From Marispirochaeta sp. (GTDB taxonomy: Bacteria > Spirochaetota > Spirochaetia > JC444 > Marispirochaetaceae): a DNA stretch of 64,000 nt. Shown here piece by piece: positions 1 through 11,027 of this stretch. Position 1 is the first letter of the stretch, and every line of letters starts with the position of its first letter. Where the stretch lies: NCBI RefSeq assembly GCF_963668165.1, contig NZ_OY764211.1:248001-312000 (forward strand). Reading direction: 5' to 3'. Position numbers and translations under genes: made by a program. The notes beneath the pieces were generated by a model. The model was not told where the DNA came from and searched no databases. It saw only the letters and a list, made by a program, of their open reading frames with translations.

Positions 1-248
1 GTAAAAAGACCGCCCAGAAGATCATACTCGCTCTGCAGGGAACCATCGTCTCTATGGAGGGGGAGGGGGCAGGGCCTCATGGAGATCTTATTTCTGCCCT
101 GGCAGAGATGGGTTTTGACCGGAGCGCAGCTGCTGAAGCGGTCCGGTCTTTATGCAGCAAGCTTCCTGATAACATAAGCGAAACCGAAGCGGAAGAGCGG
201 CTTATGCGGGATGCCATAGTGCTGCTGAGCAGAGGAGCCGGAGGATAG
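1..248 (+). CDS. ruvA: Holliday junction DNA helicase subunit RuvA (C-terminal part, cut by window start)
   Basis: Only the last 81 or so codons are present, read in frame from base 3 to the TAG at 246-248. The visible part begins with [11 protein letters not shown], the usual end of the RuvA helix-hairpin-helix region, followed by a flexible linker and a small C-terminal helical domain ([19 protein letters not shown]). In the family this last domain binds RuvB, while the missing N-terminal tetramer grips the Holliday junction. One base separates its stop from ruvB, so the two are surely co-transcribed. The start, full length and promoter lie outside the window. Confidence 0.93.
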   Translation, partial: KKTAQKIILALQGTIVSMEGEGAGPHGDLISALAEMGFDRSAAAEAVRSLCSKLPDNISETEAEERLMRDAIVLLSRGAGG

Positions 249-249
249 A

Positions 250-1284
250 ATGGAGAACGAGAGTTTTCTGCGGGGCGATTACACGGAGGATGATGAAAAA
301 GAACTCTCCCTGCGTCCGGCTACATTGCGGGAATTTTTAGGACAGCCGTCACTGAAGGAGAACTTGTCGGTATTTATCCGTGCTGCCCGTGAAAGGGGTG
401 AAGCCCTGGACCATTTGTTCCTGGCAGGACCTCCGGGCCTGGGCAAGACGACCCTTGCCGGCATCGTAGCCGCAGAGATGCAGGCCGAGTTTAAGGCGAC
501 CTCAGCTCCCGCCCTGGATAAACCCAAGGACCTGGCCGGCATTCTCACTTCCCTTACGGAAAACTCCGTTTTCTTTATCGACGAGATCCATCGTCTAAAA
601 CCCGTGGTAGAGGAAATGCTCTATATTGCCATGGAAGACAACGAGATCGACTGGGTAATCGGGCAGGGACCGGCGGCCAGGACTATTCGTATCCAGATTC
701 CCCATTTTACCCTGATTGGGGCCACCACCAAGGCAGGACAGGTAGCCGGGCCCCTCTACAGCCGTTTCGGGATCTCCTTCAGGATGAATTTTTACGAGAC
801 TCGTGACCTGGAAAAGATTATCCGCCGGACCGCGGGCATACTTGATACTCCGATTACCAAAGGAGCGGTTGCCCGGCTGGCTCTAAGCGCCAGGGGAACG
901 CCGCGTGTGGCAAACCGGCTGCTGAAACGTATGCGGGACTTTGCGCAGATTCTGGGAGATTCTGCTGATGGAACCGTAACCGAAAAGATTGTGGATGAAG
1001 GACTCGGCCGACTTGAGATTGATGGCTACGGACTGGAGCGCCTGGATCGTCAGATTCTTGCCACCATTATCAGCCGCTATAATGGGGGCCCCGTTGGTGC
1101 GGAAACTCTTGCCATATCTGTCGGAGAGGCCATTGAATCCCTGGAAGATTTTTATGAGCCCTATTTAATCCAGCGGGGTTTTCTGCAAAGGACTCCCCGG
1201 GGCCGCATGGTTACTGACCTGGCGTATGAACACCTGAAAATTGAAGCGGGAGAGCGCAGTGCTGACCAGGGATTTCTCTTTTGA
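250..1284 (+). CDS. ruvB: Holliday junction branch migration ATPase RuvB
   Basis: A protein of 344 residues, the normal family length. RuvB is the hexameric AAA+ motor that drives branch migration with RuvA. Walker A GPPGLGKT lies at residues 60-67 and the Walker B/DEIH motif at 111-114. The sensor-1/arginine-finger region ([18 protein letters not shown]) follows, and the C-terminal winged helix is present ([15 protein letters not shown]). The ATG at 250 sits just after the ruvA stop and the upstream GGAGCCGGAGG is a good ribosome binding site. The end overlaps the start of queA by 26 bases, giving a ruvA-ruvB-queA operon, an order found in many bacteria. Confidence 0.97.
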   Translation: MENESFLRGDYTEDDEKELSLRPATLREFLGQPSLKENLSVFIRAARERGEALDHLFLAGPPGLGKTTLAGIVAAEMQAEFKATSAPALDKPKDLAGILTSLTENSVFFIDEIHRLKPVVEEMLYIAMEDNEIDWVIGQGPAARTIRIQIPHFTLIGATTKAGQVAGPLYSRFGISFRMNFYETRDLEKIIRRTAGILDTPITKGAVARLALSARGTPRVANRLLKRMRDFAQILGDSADGTVTEKIVDEGLGRLEIDGYGLERLDRQILATIISRYNGGPVGAETLAISVGEAIESLEDFYEPYLIQRGFLQRTPRGRMVTDLAYEHLKIEAGERSADQGFLF

Positions 1285-2272
1285 TCTGCCGGAAAGACTC
1301 ATAGCCCAGTATCCCCCTGAGAGCAGGGGAGCGTCACGTTTACTGCGGCTCGACAGAAAGACAGGACAAACCTCCGATCATAGTATGCACGATTTTCCGG
1401 AAATGCTGCCGCAGGGAAGTCTCGTCATATTCAATAATACCCGGGTGAGAAAATCCAGGATCTTCGGAACAACTGAAAACGGCGGCAGTGTGGAGTTCCT
1501 GCTTGTAAAGGAGCTTGAGCCCGGGCTCTGGAAGGCCGTAGTGCAGCGGCGGAAGCGGCAAAAGGTGGGACGCCGCTACAACTTTCCCGAGGGAGTGACG
1601 GCTCTCCTGGTAGATAAGCCTGAAGACCATGGGATTCTGCGCTTTGATCCACCCGTTGACAAGCAGTATCTGGAACGGAATGCCGCAATACCGCTGCCTC
1701 CCTATATTCGGCGAATGGCCGATGAGAGCGACAGCGAGCGCTATCAGACCGTTTTTTCCCGGGAACAGGGTTCTGTAGCCGCGCCTACCGCCGGGCTCCA
1801 CTTTACTCCGGAAATTCTTGACAGGATCAAAAATCGGGGGGATGTGCGATTTGTTACCCTTCATGTTGGAATCGGGACCTTTACACCCATTCGCAGTGAA
1901 CGCCTCGAGGACCATCGTATGCACAGCGAAGAGTATGATGTCCCCGGGGAAACCGCAGAAGCGGTTAACAGGGCTAAAAAAGAGGGACGTCATATCATTG
2001 CCGTTGGAACCACCACGGTACGGACCCTGGAGTCCGCCTTTATCGGCGGAAATATGGTTCCCGGGAGAAATACCACGAACCTGTTTATTTCGCCGGGATA
2101 CCAGTTCAAGGTTGTGGACCACATGTTTACCAATTTTCATACCCCGGGTTCGAGTCTGCTGGTAATGGTCTCTGCTTTTGCCGGACGGGAGAGAATCTTA
2201 CAGGTTTATAAAGAGGCGGTGCGGAAGGATTACAGGTTTTTCTCCTATGGAGATGCCATGTTTGTTCAGTAG
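1259..2272 (+). CDS. queA: S-adenosylmethionine:tRNA ribosyltransferase-isomerase QueA
   Basis: QueA transfers the ribosyl part of SAM to 7-aminomethyl-7-deazaguanine in tRNA, making epoxyqueuosine. I chose the GTG at 1259 (protein starts [19 protein letters not shown], the typical QueA N-terminus) with GGGAG seven bases upstream. An in-frame TTG at 1241 would add six residues that do not look conserved. Family signatures are visible: [40 protein letters not shown] and the C-terminal [18 protein letters not shown]. Length is about 337 residues, normal for QueA. The gene overlaps ruvB and meets the opposing gene at 2266-2867 tail to tail. The tgt gene at 25638 is the partner step of the queuosine pathway. 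Confidence 0.95.
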   Translation: MLTRDFSFDLPERLIAQYPPESRGASRLLRLDRKTGQTSDHSMHDFPEMLPQGSLVIFNNTRVRKSRIFGTTENGGSVEFLLVKELEPGLWKAVVQRRKRQKVGRRYNFPEGVTALLVDKPEDHGILRFDPPVDKQYLERNAAIPLPPYIRRMADESDSERYQTVFSREQGSVAAPTAGLHFTPEILDRIKNRGDVRFVTLHVGIGTFTPIRSERLEDHRMHSEEYDVPGETAEAVNRAKKEGRHIIAVGTTTVRTLESAFIGGNMVPGRNTTNLFISPGYQFKVVDHMFTNFHTPGSSLLVMVSAFAGRERILQVYKEAVRKDYRFFSYGDAMFVQ

Positions 2273-2867
2273 GTAGTTTCGTCCATTGCCTCAAATTCGG
2301 CCCTGACCTTAAGCAGGTGTTCCATATCCATACGGATGATTTCTCCGTAATCCAGTTCCCCCTGCATAATGCGGTGGCGCTCGTCTTCCATGCCTCTATT
2401 CCCTCGTAATGGTCCCAGGGTTTTGTTGAAGCAGCTTTCGCCCAGCGCCGGGCTTCCGGCCAGTAGTAAAGAGCCGTTTTGAAAAAATGCTCCGCGATCT
2501 CAAGGCTTTCCAGGTTTTCTTCTTTCCATGGGGCATTAAAAAAATAGGCTTTTTCCCGGTTGAACTTACCGGCCAATCCTCTGTACTGCTCAATAATCTT
2601 CAGGTTGACATGCATTCTAAAAAGGGCCCTGTATTTTGCCCAGTCTGTGGAGTCATTTATAGGACGTCCAAGGGCGTAGAGAGGATTACAGAAATCGGAT
2701 TTCAGGGCTCGCTCCAGGTACCAGATGTTCTCTTCGTAGTTTTCCGGATAGCGGTACAGCTGGGTATGAAATAATTTGTAGAACTGCTCGGCGTACTGGA
2801 CTGGATAGCCGAAGGCTGTATAGGGCAGAAGCATAATGAATATGAGAAAAAAACCAAAAGTCCTCAC
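2266..2867 (-). CDS. Conserved secreted protein of unknown function, interrupted by a one-base frameshift
   Basis: The reading begins with a GTG at 2865-2867 that overlaps the tmk stop (GTGA), so it is translationally coupled to tmk. An N-terminal signal peptide (about residues 1-20, hydrophobic FFLIFIMLLPY ending AFG) predicts export. The body is helical and rich in aromatic and basic residues. The frame runs well to about base 2391, then turns into low-quality sequence. Reading resumes in another frame as EDERHRIMQGELDYGEIIR and ends at a TGA at 2266-2268. Adding one G to the GG at 2389-2391 (plus-strand ccatgcc) restores a continuous WEDERHRI. This is either a real mutation or a homopolymer sequencing error. 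I do not recognise a function. A protein of this kind next to tmk occurs, I believe, in treponemes. Confidence 0.7.
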
Positions 2868-3481
2868 AATTTATCTATCGGCGGATAGGGCAGGGATCTC
2901 CAGATAATCCGGGCAATCTCATCTATTGGGGCGCTTCCGTCGATAATTTCAATATCGAGTTCCGGGAAACGTTCAAAGGCGCGGTAATAGTTTTCCCGGA
3001 TCTTTCGCTGCATCTCTGTTTCATCAAACAGCTCCGCTGTGGAACGGGTTTTTCTGCGGGAGGCACACTCTTCCGGTGAGAGCTCTATAAAGAAGAGCCG
3101 GTGGGGCAGGGGGAAGGTGTTGAGTTTTAGTACATCATCCATGGAGGCGTGCAGAGACTGATAAGCTACACTGGAAAACAGATAACGATCTGAGATAACA
3201 GTTTCCCCCGAAGCGACATGGTCAAGAATTCCATTAATGTTCTCGAACAAATGAAGAGAACGGTCAGCAGAAAAGAGACGCATCAGGGTATCCGGTGGAA
3301 CAGTCAGTTCCTTATGTAGAATTCTTCTTATCAGCGTGCCGATGGGGTTGTCCGTTGGTTCGAAGGTTGGGTAAAGCCGCGGAGACAGCCCCTCGGCTTT
3401 GCGGGTAATGCGATGCAGCTGCGTTGTGGTGCCGGAGCCGTCCAGGCCTTCAATGACATAGAAGTTTTCTATTTTGTCCAT
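2864..3481 (-). CDS. tmk: Thymidylate kinase (dTMP kinase) with atypical P-loop
   Basis: Phosphorylates dTMP to dTDP for DNA synthesis. It has 205 residues, normal for the family. The N-terminus FYVIEGLDGSGTTTQ (residues 7-21) aligns with the P-loop, but the nearly invariant lysine is threonine at residue 18. The DRY motif at 98-100 followed by LFSSVAYQS is the conserved dTMP-binding segment. An arginine-rich lid (SRRKTRS, about 141-147) suggests a type II enzyme in which the lid supplies basic groups. The ATG at 3479-3481 has GGAGG upstream. The stop overlaps the next minus-strand gene by three bases. The gene is divergent from the TamB-like gene. Function is likely conserved, but the P-loop change deserves checking. 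Confidence 0.9.
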   Translation of the reverse strand: MDKIENFYVIEGLDGSGTTTQLHRITRKAEGLSPRLYPTFEPTDNPIGTLIRRILHKELTVPPDTLMRLFSADRSLHLFENINGILDHVASGETVISDRYLFSSVAYQSLHASMDDVLKLNTFPLPHRLFFIELSPEECASRRKTRSTAELFDETEMQRKIRENYYRAFERFPELDIEIIDGSAPIDEIARIIWRSLPYPPIDKL

Positions 3482-3582
3482 CAGTTCCTCCGTGGAATAG
3501 AAGCAAACCCCAACAATGGTGTAGTATATTGGTACAATAGTATGATGAGTTCAGTCCAGACCCGGCGGGCCAGGTTCTTATA

Positions 3583-6500
3583 ATGGCATTATCCCGGCGG
3601 AATATACATATAGTACAGGTGCTGTTGCTCCTCTTTCTCATCGCTTTGACCGTTGTCATTCTCTGGCCTTTTCAGCAGGCCCTGGATCGGAGTATGCTTG
3701 AGTTCCGGCAACAGCTGATTGAATACCTGGAGGGCAGGCTGTGTAGAACCATCACCTACCGGAGCATTTCTCCGGCGGTATTCAGGCACCTCGAAATTCG
3801 GGATCTGGAAATATTTGATCCCGGGAATGCAGGTGAAGCCCTGCTGACCATACGAAAGCTTAGAATCAGCTACAGTATATTCGGCCTCTTTACTGAAGAA
3901 CCATTAAAAGCGCTGCGGGAAATCCGTTTTGAAAACTCCTCGATCAATTTTTCTATGCAGCAGGATGAGGACCTGTATCGTCTTTTTACAGAGCTTGCAG
4001 ATACGCCGTCGCAGGAAGTTTTCGGAGAGGAGTTGTATGAAGGTCTGATTGTCAGCGGTCGAAACCTTGCATTCTACTATAGTGATGGGCAGCAGAATAT
4101 CGGGTTTGATCACATCTTCTTTGACCTTACCCGCGAAAATGAAGGCTTCGGATTTGAAATCCGGGGTGATGCCGATTATTCCAACAAACAGCCAACAGTT
4201 CCCTTTGCTGAATTCAGTTCCTATCTGGAAGCATCGGGAGGAATCAATTTATCCGGAACCCGGGGAGAGTTTTCTCTTTTAATGCGAGATATCAACAGCA
4301 GTCTGTTTGATTTATCCCGGATTACCTTCTTTGTTGATTATTCACCCGATATATTGCATGTACGAAAAATTCAGGATCGTGAACCCTTTGATCTTTCTCT
4401 GCGTTTCGATTCGGCAGCCGGAAAGGCTAAAGTAAATTTCATTGGTGAGGATTTTCGTCCTTCTGATTTTATCGTTCCCCGGGGCAGCCTCTCCACCTAC
4501 AGCTCCTGGTTCTATGCCGTTGTGAGCGGCGACGGACAAGCAGAGTTTGATCTTGATTTCACGGATGTTGATTATCAGGGAGACCTTTCTTTTGAGCTAA
4601 CCCGGAGTAACCTGCCCCTGCCTTTTGGCGGAAGAATTAATTTTACCGGAAATACCCGGCGCGTGGAAGTCGATCCTCTCTATCTTGAGTCCGATCGCGG
4701 GAGATTCAGCTATCGGGGCGATATCCTGCTGGATTCGCTGCTTCCCTCGGGAAACTTACGAATGAGGGATGTGGTCCTTCCAACAGGAGATTTTCTGAAC
4801 GGAGACCTGAGTTTCCGGCGTTCCGGGACTTCCGTTGCCGCTGCAGGGGGACTCAGAATTGGAGATGTTCTTTTTCCCGATCTCGCGGGCCGGATAAACA
4901 GGAAGAACGGGGGACTGGGAATACGAGCTTCTGGTTCCAGTCGAGTCAGGAAACGCCGGCCGGGGCTATATCAGTCTGGAGGGAGGATACTACATCGGGA
5001 CCGGGTTTCTGCAGACCGCCGGACGGGTTCAGGATATGCCGCTGGCAGCTTCGTTTGATCTGGCTTCCGGTCGTGAGGCTCCGGAAATGCTGAAAGAACA
5101 GAACCTGCGCTGGAGCAGTTCATTTTTTCTCTACATGGATGAAAAAGACTATACATTTTATCTTCCTGATGCACTGGTTGACCACCCACAGGATCCGGAC
5201 AAGAGGATAAGCTTTCAATTCAGCGGCGGAAACGATGGATTTAACCTGAACATGGACTCCCTGCTTTTTAACCAGTACAAGGCGCAGGGCGTAATGAGTC
5301 TGCAGTCTGATAGAGAACGGGGTGTGAAGTTCAGTGCCTCCGCGGATGTTCAGGATATCCCCTATGAAATCCATGGAAGCTATGGAAACGGTCAGTTGGT
5401 TCTGAGGGGAGAATATATAGATACTTTCATTGTTGACCTGCGGAACAATATACGCTTCTATGTAAAAGCAAAAGACTTTCCTGTTCCGCTTCCCGACAAA
5501 GTATCCTATTTTGATCTGACATCCCGGGGGAATTTCAGGGATTTTGAGCACTGGACCTTCAGAACTGAGGATTTTACCCTCCGTAATTTGCCCTTTACCC
5601 GGAGCGAAGACTCGCTGCATCTTTCTTTTGTCGCCAACTCAAACCGGATTAATCTATACCGGATTGAGTATGGCGATGATACTTCGACAATACAGGGAAA
5701 CGGCTATTTCGCCATGGACAGATTCAGAACTGCCGATTTCTTTACTATTCAGGGGGATGGATGGCTGCAGCTTTTTTCCGGGGATAGTGAAGAACATTAT
5801 CAGATGATCCTGTCTCTCCAAGACGACCAGATTGAATCAGACATTTCCTTTCGAAACGCGCCTCTCAGGCGATTTGAGAATATTCCACTGCGGGGTGATT
5901 TTTCGGGTGATATTACCCTTACGGGGGCGCGGAAGCGACCGGATATTTTCGTTCGTTTTGAATTAGAGGATGGAGAACTTAACCAGGACCCTTTTACCTT
6001 TGTAAGTGTCTTTTCCCTGGAATCCGATCGTATGGAAATACGGGAACTCGAACTGGATTATCTTGGAATTAATATACAGCAGGGAAGAGGAAAATACCTT
6101 TTTCAGGAAGGAGCAGCAGATTTTACGGCCGAGCTGCGTTTGCCTTTTCAGGAAGAGATTCTCCGAAGCACTCTTGAGCTTACAATGGACACTGCCGAGA
6201 TTTTAAAACGTTCTCGCTTAAATGAATTTCTTCTGAATCCCTTTGACGGCAGATTGTCGGTAAAGGATATACAATTGGGCTCAGAAGAAAAGGACCCATG
6301 GGATATCGGATTCGGTTATGATGGAGAATTGTTCGCCTTCTATGGAGGCCCTGGTAACTCTGTTTCAGGTACCATTAATCAAAACAGGGAATTCTCCCTG
6401 GCTTTATCTGATCCTTTTCCCCTTCAACTGCGCTTGAGCGGCATACTGAAGGAAGGAGATATTGAGGCGGAATTGGAACAGATAAGGCTTGAAGTTGAGC

Positions 6501-7918
6501 CTTTGCAGGGAGGTCTCCGTTTCCCCTTTTTCTATCTAAAGAGCGGAGTTGTCAGCGGACAGAACATCAAGGTTTCCGGTCCCATGAATGATCCGGATTT
6601 TAACGGGCTTTTATCCGCTCGTAATATCTCCGCGGAATCGCCGGTAATTCCGGAGGCAATAGGCCCCTTTGACGGGCAGCTTGCACTGGAAGAAAAGACC
6701 TTGTCGATTGATAACCTCTCTTTTGCGGTAGGGACAGGAAACGTCAGCGCAGACCTCTCCTTTGTCCTGGAACATTGGCTGCCGGCTACCTATGATATTC
6801 GGATCAGGACCGGTTTAAACCGGGGAGTACATGTTAAAACAGATATAGGTCAGTTGAAGCTTGACGGCTACGCCCTGGGGAATTTTAATATTATTGGCGA
6901 CCGCAGCGGCACGGAATTGAGCGGTAGATTAACATTGAGTTCTGCAGTGCTTACCTTGACCAGTGAAAAGCTTCCTCCTCCGCCCTCCCCGTCGCCACAC
7001 TCGCTGCGCACCGATTTTACCTTTGTTACCGGCCGCAGTGTGGAATTCCTCTGGCCTTCTGCAAATCTGCCGATACTGCGCAGTTTTGCCAAGACAGGTC
7101 AGGAGATGACTGTTCAGTATGACAGCGGAAACGAAACTCTGGCGGTCAAAGGGAATATCGAGATCCAGGGAGGCATTATTCTCTATTTCCAGCGAAACTT
7201 TTTTATAAAGGAGGGAGCGGTTCAGTTCAACGAAAACGAACTGAAATTTGATCCTTTGCTTTCTGCCAGGGCGGAGTTGCGGGAGATTGATGAAGAGGGC
7301 GAGAGCGTGCAGATCTTTCTGGTTCTGGATGAACGGCCCTTCAGCCAGTTTTCTCCCCGTTTTGAGTCGATACCCAGTAAAACAGATGCCGAAATCGCGG
7401 CGCTGCTGGGTTACTCCATCTTCGGTGGCTCTACGGGAGAACCCATAACACCCTCGGATGCGCTGATACAGACCAGCGACCTGCTGCTAGGGCAGCTCGG
7501 GATTGTACGCTCCTTCGAGCAGTCCATGAAAGAGATCTTCAGTCTGGACCTCTTCAGCATAAGAACACAGATTCTGCAGAACATTTTATTGGACAGGATG
7601 GTTGTCGAAGAGCAGGCCAGCCAGCAAGGCGCTGCAACCTCGAATCAGTTGGGACGCTATCTTGACAATACAACCCTATTTTTGGGAAAGTACTTTGGCG
7701 ACAATGTTTTTCTTGAAGCAATGCTTCAAGTTCAGTCGAACGAGCAGTTTTTTTCCACCTATAGCGGAGAGGATGTTTATTCTCTGGAAACGGAAATATC
7801 TTTGGAATGGAAAACACCTTTTTTCCTGCTCGATATAGGGGTGTATCCGGATTTTCGTGATATAGTTTCCAGTATTACTACCGCCAAGGTGGGGCTCTCG
7901 TGGTCGTTATCATTCTAA
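3583..7918 (+). CDS. TamB-like outer-membrane assembly/lipid-transport protein, interrupted by a frameshift near 4909-4913
   Basis: TamB-family (DUF490) proteins span the periplasm from the inner membrane and help build the outer membrane. One transmembrane anchor lies near residues 10-31 (VQVLLLLFLIALTVVILW). It is followed by about 1400 residues of beta-rich AsmA/TamB-like repeats and a C-terminal DUF490-type domain ending in a terminal phenylalanine (WSLSF). Two open frames make up the gene: 3583 to about 4913, then the next frame to 7918. Removing one G from the five-G run at 4909-4913 joins them as NGDWEYELLVPVESGNAG, restoring about 1445 residues. It stands directly before bamA (10-base gap), as expected for this partner. 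It could be a pseudogene or, more likely, a sequencing indel. Confidence 0.82.
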
Positions 7919-7928
7919 AGGAGCCTGT

Positions 7929-10430
7929 ATGCGTAAGACGCTGCTTGTTTTCGTACTACTGTTATTAAGTCTTAGCGCCTGGACCCAGGAAAATAACTGG
8001 TGGGTAGGAAAACCTATCGAGGATATCCGTTTCAAGGGTCTCTTGTCCGTTAGTGAATATGATCTTGAAGGTATAACCAATCAGTATATCGGTGAACCCT
8101 TTACCGATACCCTCTCCTGGGAGCTGCAGAGCAAGATCTTCGCCCTGGATTACTTTGAAAGCTATTCCATCGAAGCGGTTGAGGGGAGTCAGGGGACCGA
8201 TTCAGTGGTAATTGAGTTTACCGTCAAGGAACGGCCACTCGTCGACGAGATTGTCATTAACGGAAATAAGAACCTGCGGGATTCCGAGATACTCAACACG
8301 GTGCTCCTTAAACGGGACGATATGGTTACCCGCAACAAGGTGCGACTTGATGCTGAGGCCATACATACCCTCTATATTGAAAAGGGCTATCCAGATGCTG
8401 ATGTGAGCGGACGCTTTGAAAAGAACGATGAGGGTCGGGCTGTTGTCTATTTTGACATTAATGAGGGAGCCCAGACCAGAATAAAGAACATCTATTTCTC
8501 CGGCAACAGCTTTGTTTCCGACAACACCCTGAAGCGCAGACTCGAAACAAAGGAACAGGGTCTCTTTTCCAGCGGAATCTACCAGGAAAGCACTATTGAA
8601 GAAGACAAACGGATTATTCTCTCCTATTACTGGGAACGGGGCTATGTGGATGCCAAAATAGTAGAAGTCAGACAGACTCCCACTCCCGAACAGGAAGATG
8701 AGAGGAGAAACTATGTGGATATCACCTTTTATATTGAAGAGGGTGCCCAGTACACCTACGGTGGTATCGATTTTCGGGGGAACAGCCTTTTCAGCGACGA
8801 AGAGCTTATGAAGCTTATCCGGCAGGAAGAGGGGACCATTCTAAACAAAACTGCCCTGCAGTCGGATTTTACGCGGGTGGCTAACCTCTATTTTGACGAC
8901 GGCTATATATTTAACCAGATTGACCGGAGGGAAGTCCGGAACGAGCAGGAACGAAGTATCTCCTATGTTGTCGAAATCGTCGAACGAGGCCGGGCCCACA
9001 TCGAAAACATCATTATAAAGGGCAATACTAAAACAAAGGATTATGTAATCGAACGGGAAATACCCCTGGAAGTGGGCGATGTTTTTTCCCGGGAAAAGAT
9101 AGTTCGGGGATTGCAGAACCTGTATAATACTCAATACTTTTCTGCAGTTAATCCTGAGACCCCCGCCGGCAGTGTTGATAACCTGATGGATCTGGTTATC
9201 AACGTGGAAGAGGGCAAAACTATTGATTTAAACTTCGGTGTCTCCTTTACTGGAGGAATTACCGGATTTCCCATGGTCGGATTCATAAATCTTGCGGACA
9301 AGAACTTTCTTGGCCGGGGACAGGAGATATCCATAGGAGCCGAAGTTTCTACCCAGAGTCAGAGCATCGACCTGGCTTTTAAGGAGAACTGGCTCTTTGG
9401 ACACCGCTGGTATGGCGGCGTCAATCTTGGATTTGAACACATGCTGATCGACGGCGCGTATCAGGACCTGATGCCGCCGAATAATATCGGGGCACCGGAT
9501 CCCTATGAAAGCTATGAAGAGTATGAATGGGCCGTTGATAATGGAGAGGGAGTCTCCTCCGATTATCTGATGGATTATGATTCCTATGAGCTTTCTCTGG
9601 GGGTCAGTACCGGCTATTCCTGGAATACCTGGCTTGGACGTCTTGGCGTTGGCACAGGTCTTTCTGGCTCCCTTAACTATATCTGGTACGACGACGAGGT
9701 GTATCGCCCCTACAGTTCGGATGTACGGGATAATCTGGAGGAGTGGCTGCCGATAACCCGCTGGTGGACCTCAGCTTCCTTTGATACCCGTGACCTGACC
9801 TATAACCCGTCCAGGGGATACTATCTGAACCAGCGCTTTACCTATACCGGCGGTTTTCTGCCCTCCACCCGGGATTATCTGCGCTCAACAACCACAGGGG
9901 ATATCTATTTTACCCTGCTGGATAAGGTGATTGGTAAAAGCTACCGTTTCCGGTCGATTCTTGGTTTTCACACCGAGTTCGCCTTTATTTTTCCTCAGTT
10001 TAACGGTGATCTGTCCGCTACAGATTCGGATCTTCTCTATATTGACGGTATGACCGTGGCCCTGGGCTGGTCCCGGGTTCTGGGGGGGCAGAGCAGATGG
10101 GACAGCCGGGTCAATCTTACCTTCCCCATATTTGAACAGTTCCTCTGGTTCGACAACTTTGCGAGCGCGACAGTAATGTATCTCCGTGACGAGAACGATC
10201 CTCATCTTGGGTTGGAAGAATTTCAGGACATGAAGCTCGAAGATTTCAAATTTACCCTTGGGAGCGGACTCAAATTGACAATCCCCGGAATCCCGCTGGG
10301 ATTCTACTTTGCCAAACGCTTCAAGATTCTGGATGACGGTGTCGAATGGCAGCCCGGGGCGCTCTTCAAGGATGAGGATGATCCGGATTCGGGTCTTGAT
10401 TTTATAATTGCCTTTACCATGACCATGTAG
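7929..10430 (+). CDS. bamA: Outer-membrane protein assembly factor BamA
   Basis: BamA inserts beta-barrel proteins into the outer membrane. The 833-residue product has a signal peptide (MRKTLLVFVLLLLSLSAWTQ). Several POTRA repeats follow in the first 420 or so residues, each with the VxEIxIxGNKxxxDxxI pattern (VDEIVINGNKNLRDSEI; KNIYFSGNSFVSDNTL; YGGIDFRGNSLFSDEEL; IENIIIKGNTKTKDYVI). A C-terminal 16-strand barrel domain (surface antigen/Omp85) ends at IIAFTMTM. Strands contain the expected alternating aromatic pattern and RGYYLNQRFTYTGG. GGAG sits before the ATG. The order TamB-like, bamA, skp is a classical envelope-biogenesis cluster. The protein is close to the usual length for the family. 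Confidence 0.96.
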   Translation: MRKTLLVFVLLLLSLSAWTQENNWWVGKPIEDIRFKGLLSVSEYDLEGITNQYIGEPFTDTLSWELQSKIFALDYFESYSIEAVEGSQGTDSVVIEFTVKERPLVDEIVINGNKNLRDSEILNTVLLKRDDMVTRNKVRLDAEAIHTLYIEKGYPDADVSGRFEKNDEGRAVVYFDINEGAQTRIKNIYFSGNSFVSDNTLKRRLETKEQGLFSSGIYQESTIEEDKRIILSYYWERGYVDAKIVEVRQTPTPEQEDERRNYVDITFYIEEGAQYTYGGIDFRGNSLFSDEELMKLIRQEEGTILNKTALQSDFTRVANLYFDDGYIFNQIDRREVRNEQERSISYVVEIVERGRAHIENIIIKGNTKTKDYVIEREIPLEVGDVFSREKIVRGLQNLYNTQYFSAVNPETPAGSVDNLMDLVINVEEGKTIDLNFGVSFTGGITGFPMVGFINLADKNFLGRGQEISIGAEVSTQSQSIDLAFKENWLFGHRWYGGVNLGFEHMLIDGAYQDLMPPNNIGAPDPYESYEEYEWAVDNGEGVSSDYLMDYDSYELSLGVSTGYSWNTWLGRLGVGTGLSGSLNYIWYDDEVYRPYSSDVRDNLEEWLPITRWWTSASFDTRDLTYNPSRGYYLNQRFTYTGGFLPSTRDYLRSTTTGDIYFTLLDKVIGKSYRFRSILGFHTEFAFIFPQFNGDLSATDSDLLYIDGMTVALGWSRVLGGQSRWDSRVNLTFPIFEQFLWFDNFASATVMYLRDENDPHLGLEEFQDMKLEDFKFTLGSGLKLTIPGIPLGFYFAKRFKILDDGVEWQPGALFKDEDDPDSGLDFIIAFTMTM

Positions 10431-10493
10431 TCCGGGTATAGTATGAGCGCTGGAAGGGAACACAATGATTTATCCAGGCAAAGGAAAGGATAG

Positions 10494-11015
10494 ATGAAAC
10501 GAATTATAGCTGCCCTGTTGATGACCGTCGCTCTCAGCTCCGGCTACGGACAGGTTATCTCCAGAGTCGGGGTTGTTGATCTCTCAAAGATTTTTAGTCA
10601 GTATTTTCGGGAATCCGTCTCGTTCAGGAAGATCGAAGAGCTGCAGACTACCTACGAGGAAGAACGGCGGAATATCATCAATCAGATAGATAAACTCAAC
10701 GAAGACAAGCTCGATGCACAGCGGAACAATAACCAGTCCCTGGTCTTGAGGATTGAAAAGCAGATAGATGAAAAGCAGGAGTATCTGAAGGACTACCACA
10801 GTGTAATGACAAACCGCATCAACCGTTTAAAGGAAAGTATGCAGGCTTCGTCATCCCTTTCTTCCGAGATCCTGCAAGCCATTGGCTATGTCGCCGAACA
10901 GGAAGGATATGCCGTTATCTATAAAGCACAGGACCCGAATATCCTCTTCTTTTCAAAAGACGCGGATATAACAGATCTGGTTATTCAACGGCTGATGAGA
11001 AACGCCGGAGGCTGA
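10494..11015 (+). CDS. skp: Periplasmic chaperone of the Skp/OmpH family
   Basis: Skp holds unfolded outer-membrane proteins on their way to BamA. The 173-residue product has a signal peptide (MKRIIAALLMTVALSSGYGQ) and the family N-terminus VGVVDLSKIFSQY. A long charged helix follows (about residues 45-125, with repeated E/K/R/Q), forming the coiled-coil tentacles, and then the C-terminal segment AEQEGYAVIYKAQDPNILFFS. AAGGAAAGGATAG upstream of the ATG is a good ribosome binding site. It follows bamA by 63 bases, and mutS starts 12 bases after its stop. The function is assigned from domain pattern and neighbourhood. Confidence 0.92.
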   Translation: MKRIIAALLMTVALSSGYGQVISRVGVVDLSKIFSQYFRESVSFRKIEELQTTYEEERRNIINQIDKLNEDKLDAQRNNNQSLVLRIEKQIDEKQEYLKDYHSVMTNRINRLKESMQASSSLSSEILQAIGYVAEQEGYAVIYKAQDPNILFFSKDADITDLVIQRLMRNAGG

Positions 11016-11027
11016 TCCACCCCAGCA

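Noticed and set aside
3576..3586. A TATAAT overlapping the ATG of the TamB-like gene as a promoter
   Set aside because: No -35 at the right distance (CCAGAC there), and transcription would start inside the gene. Probably coincidence.
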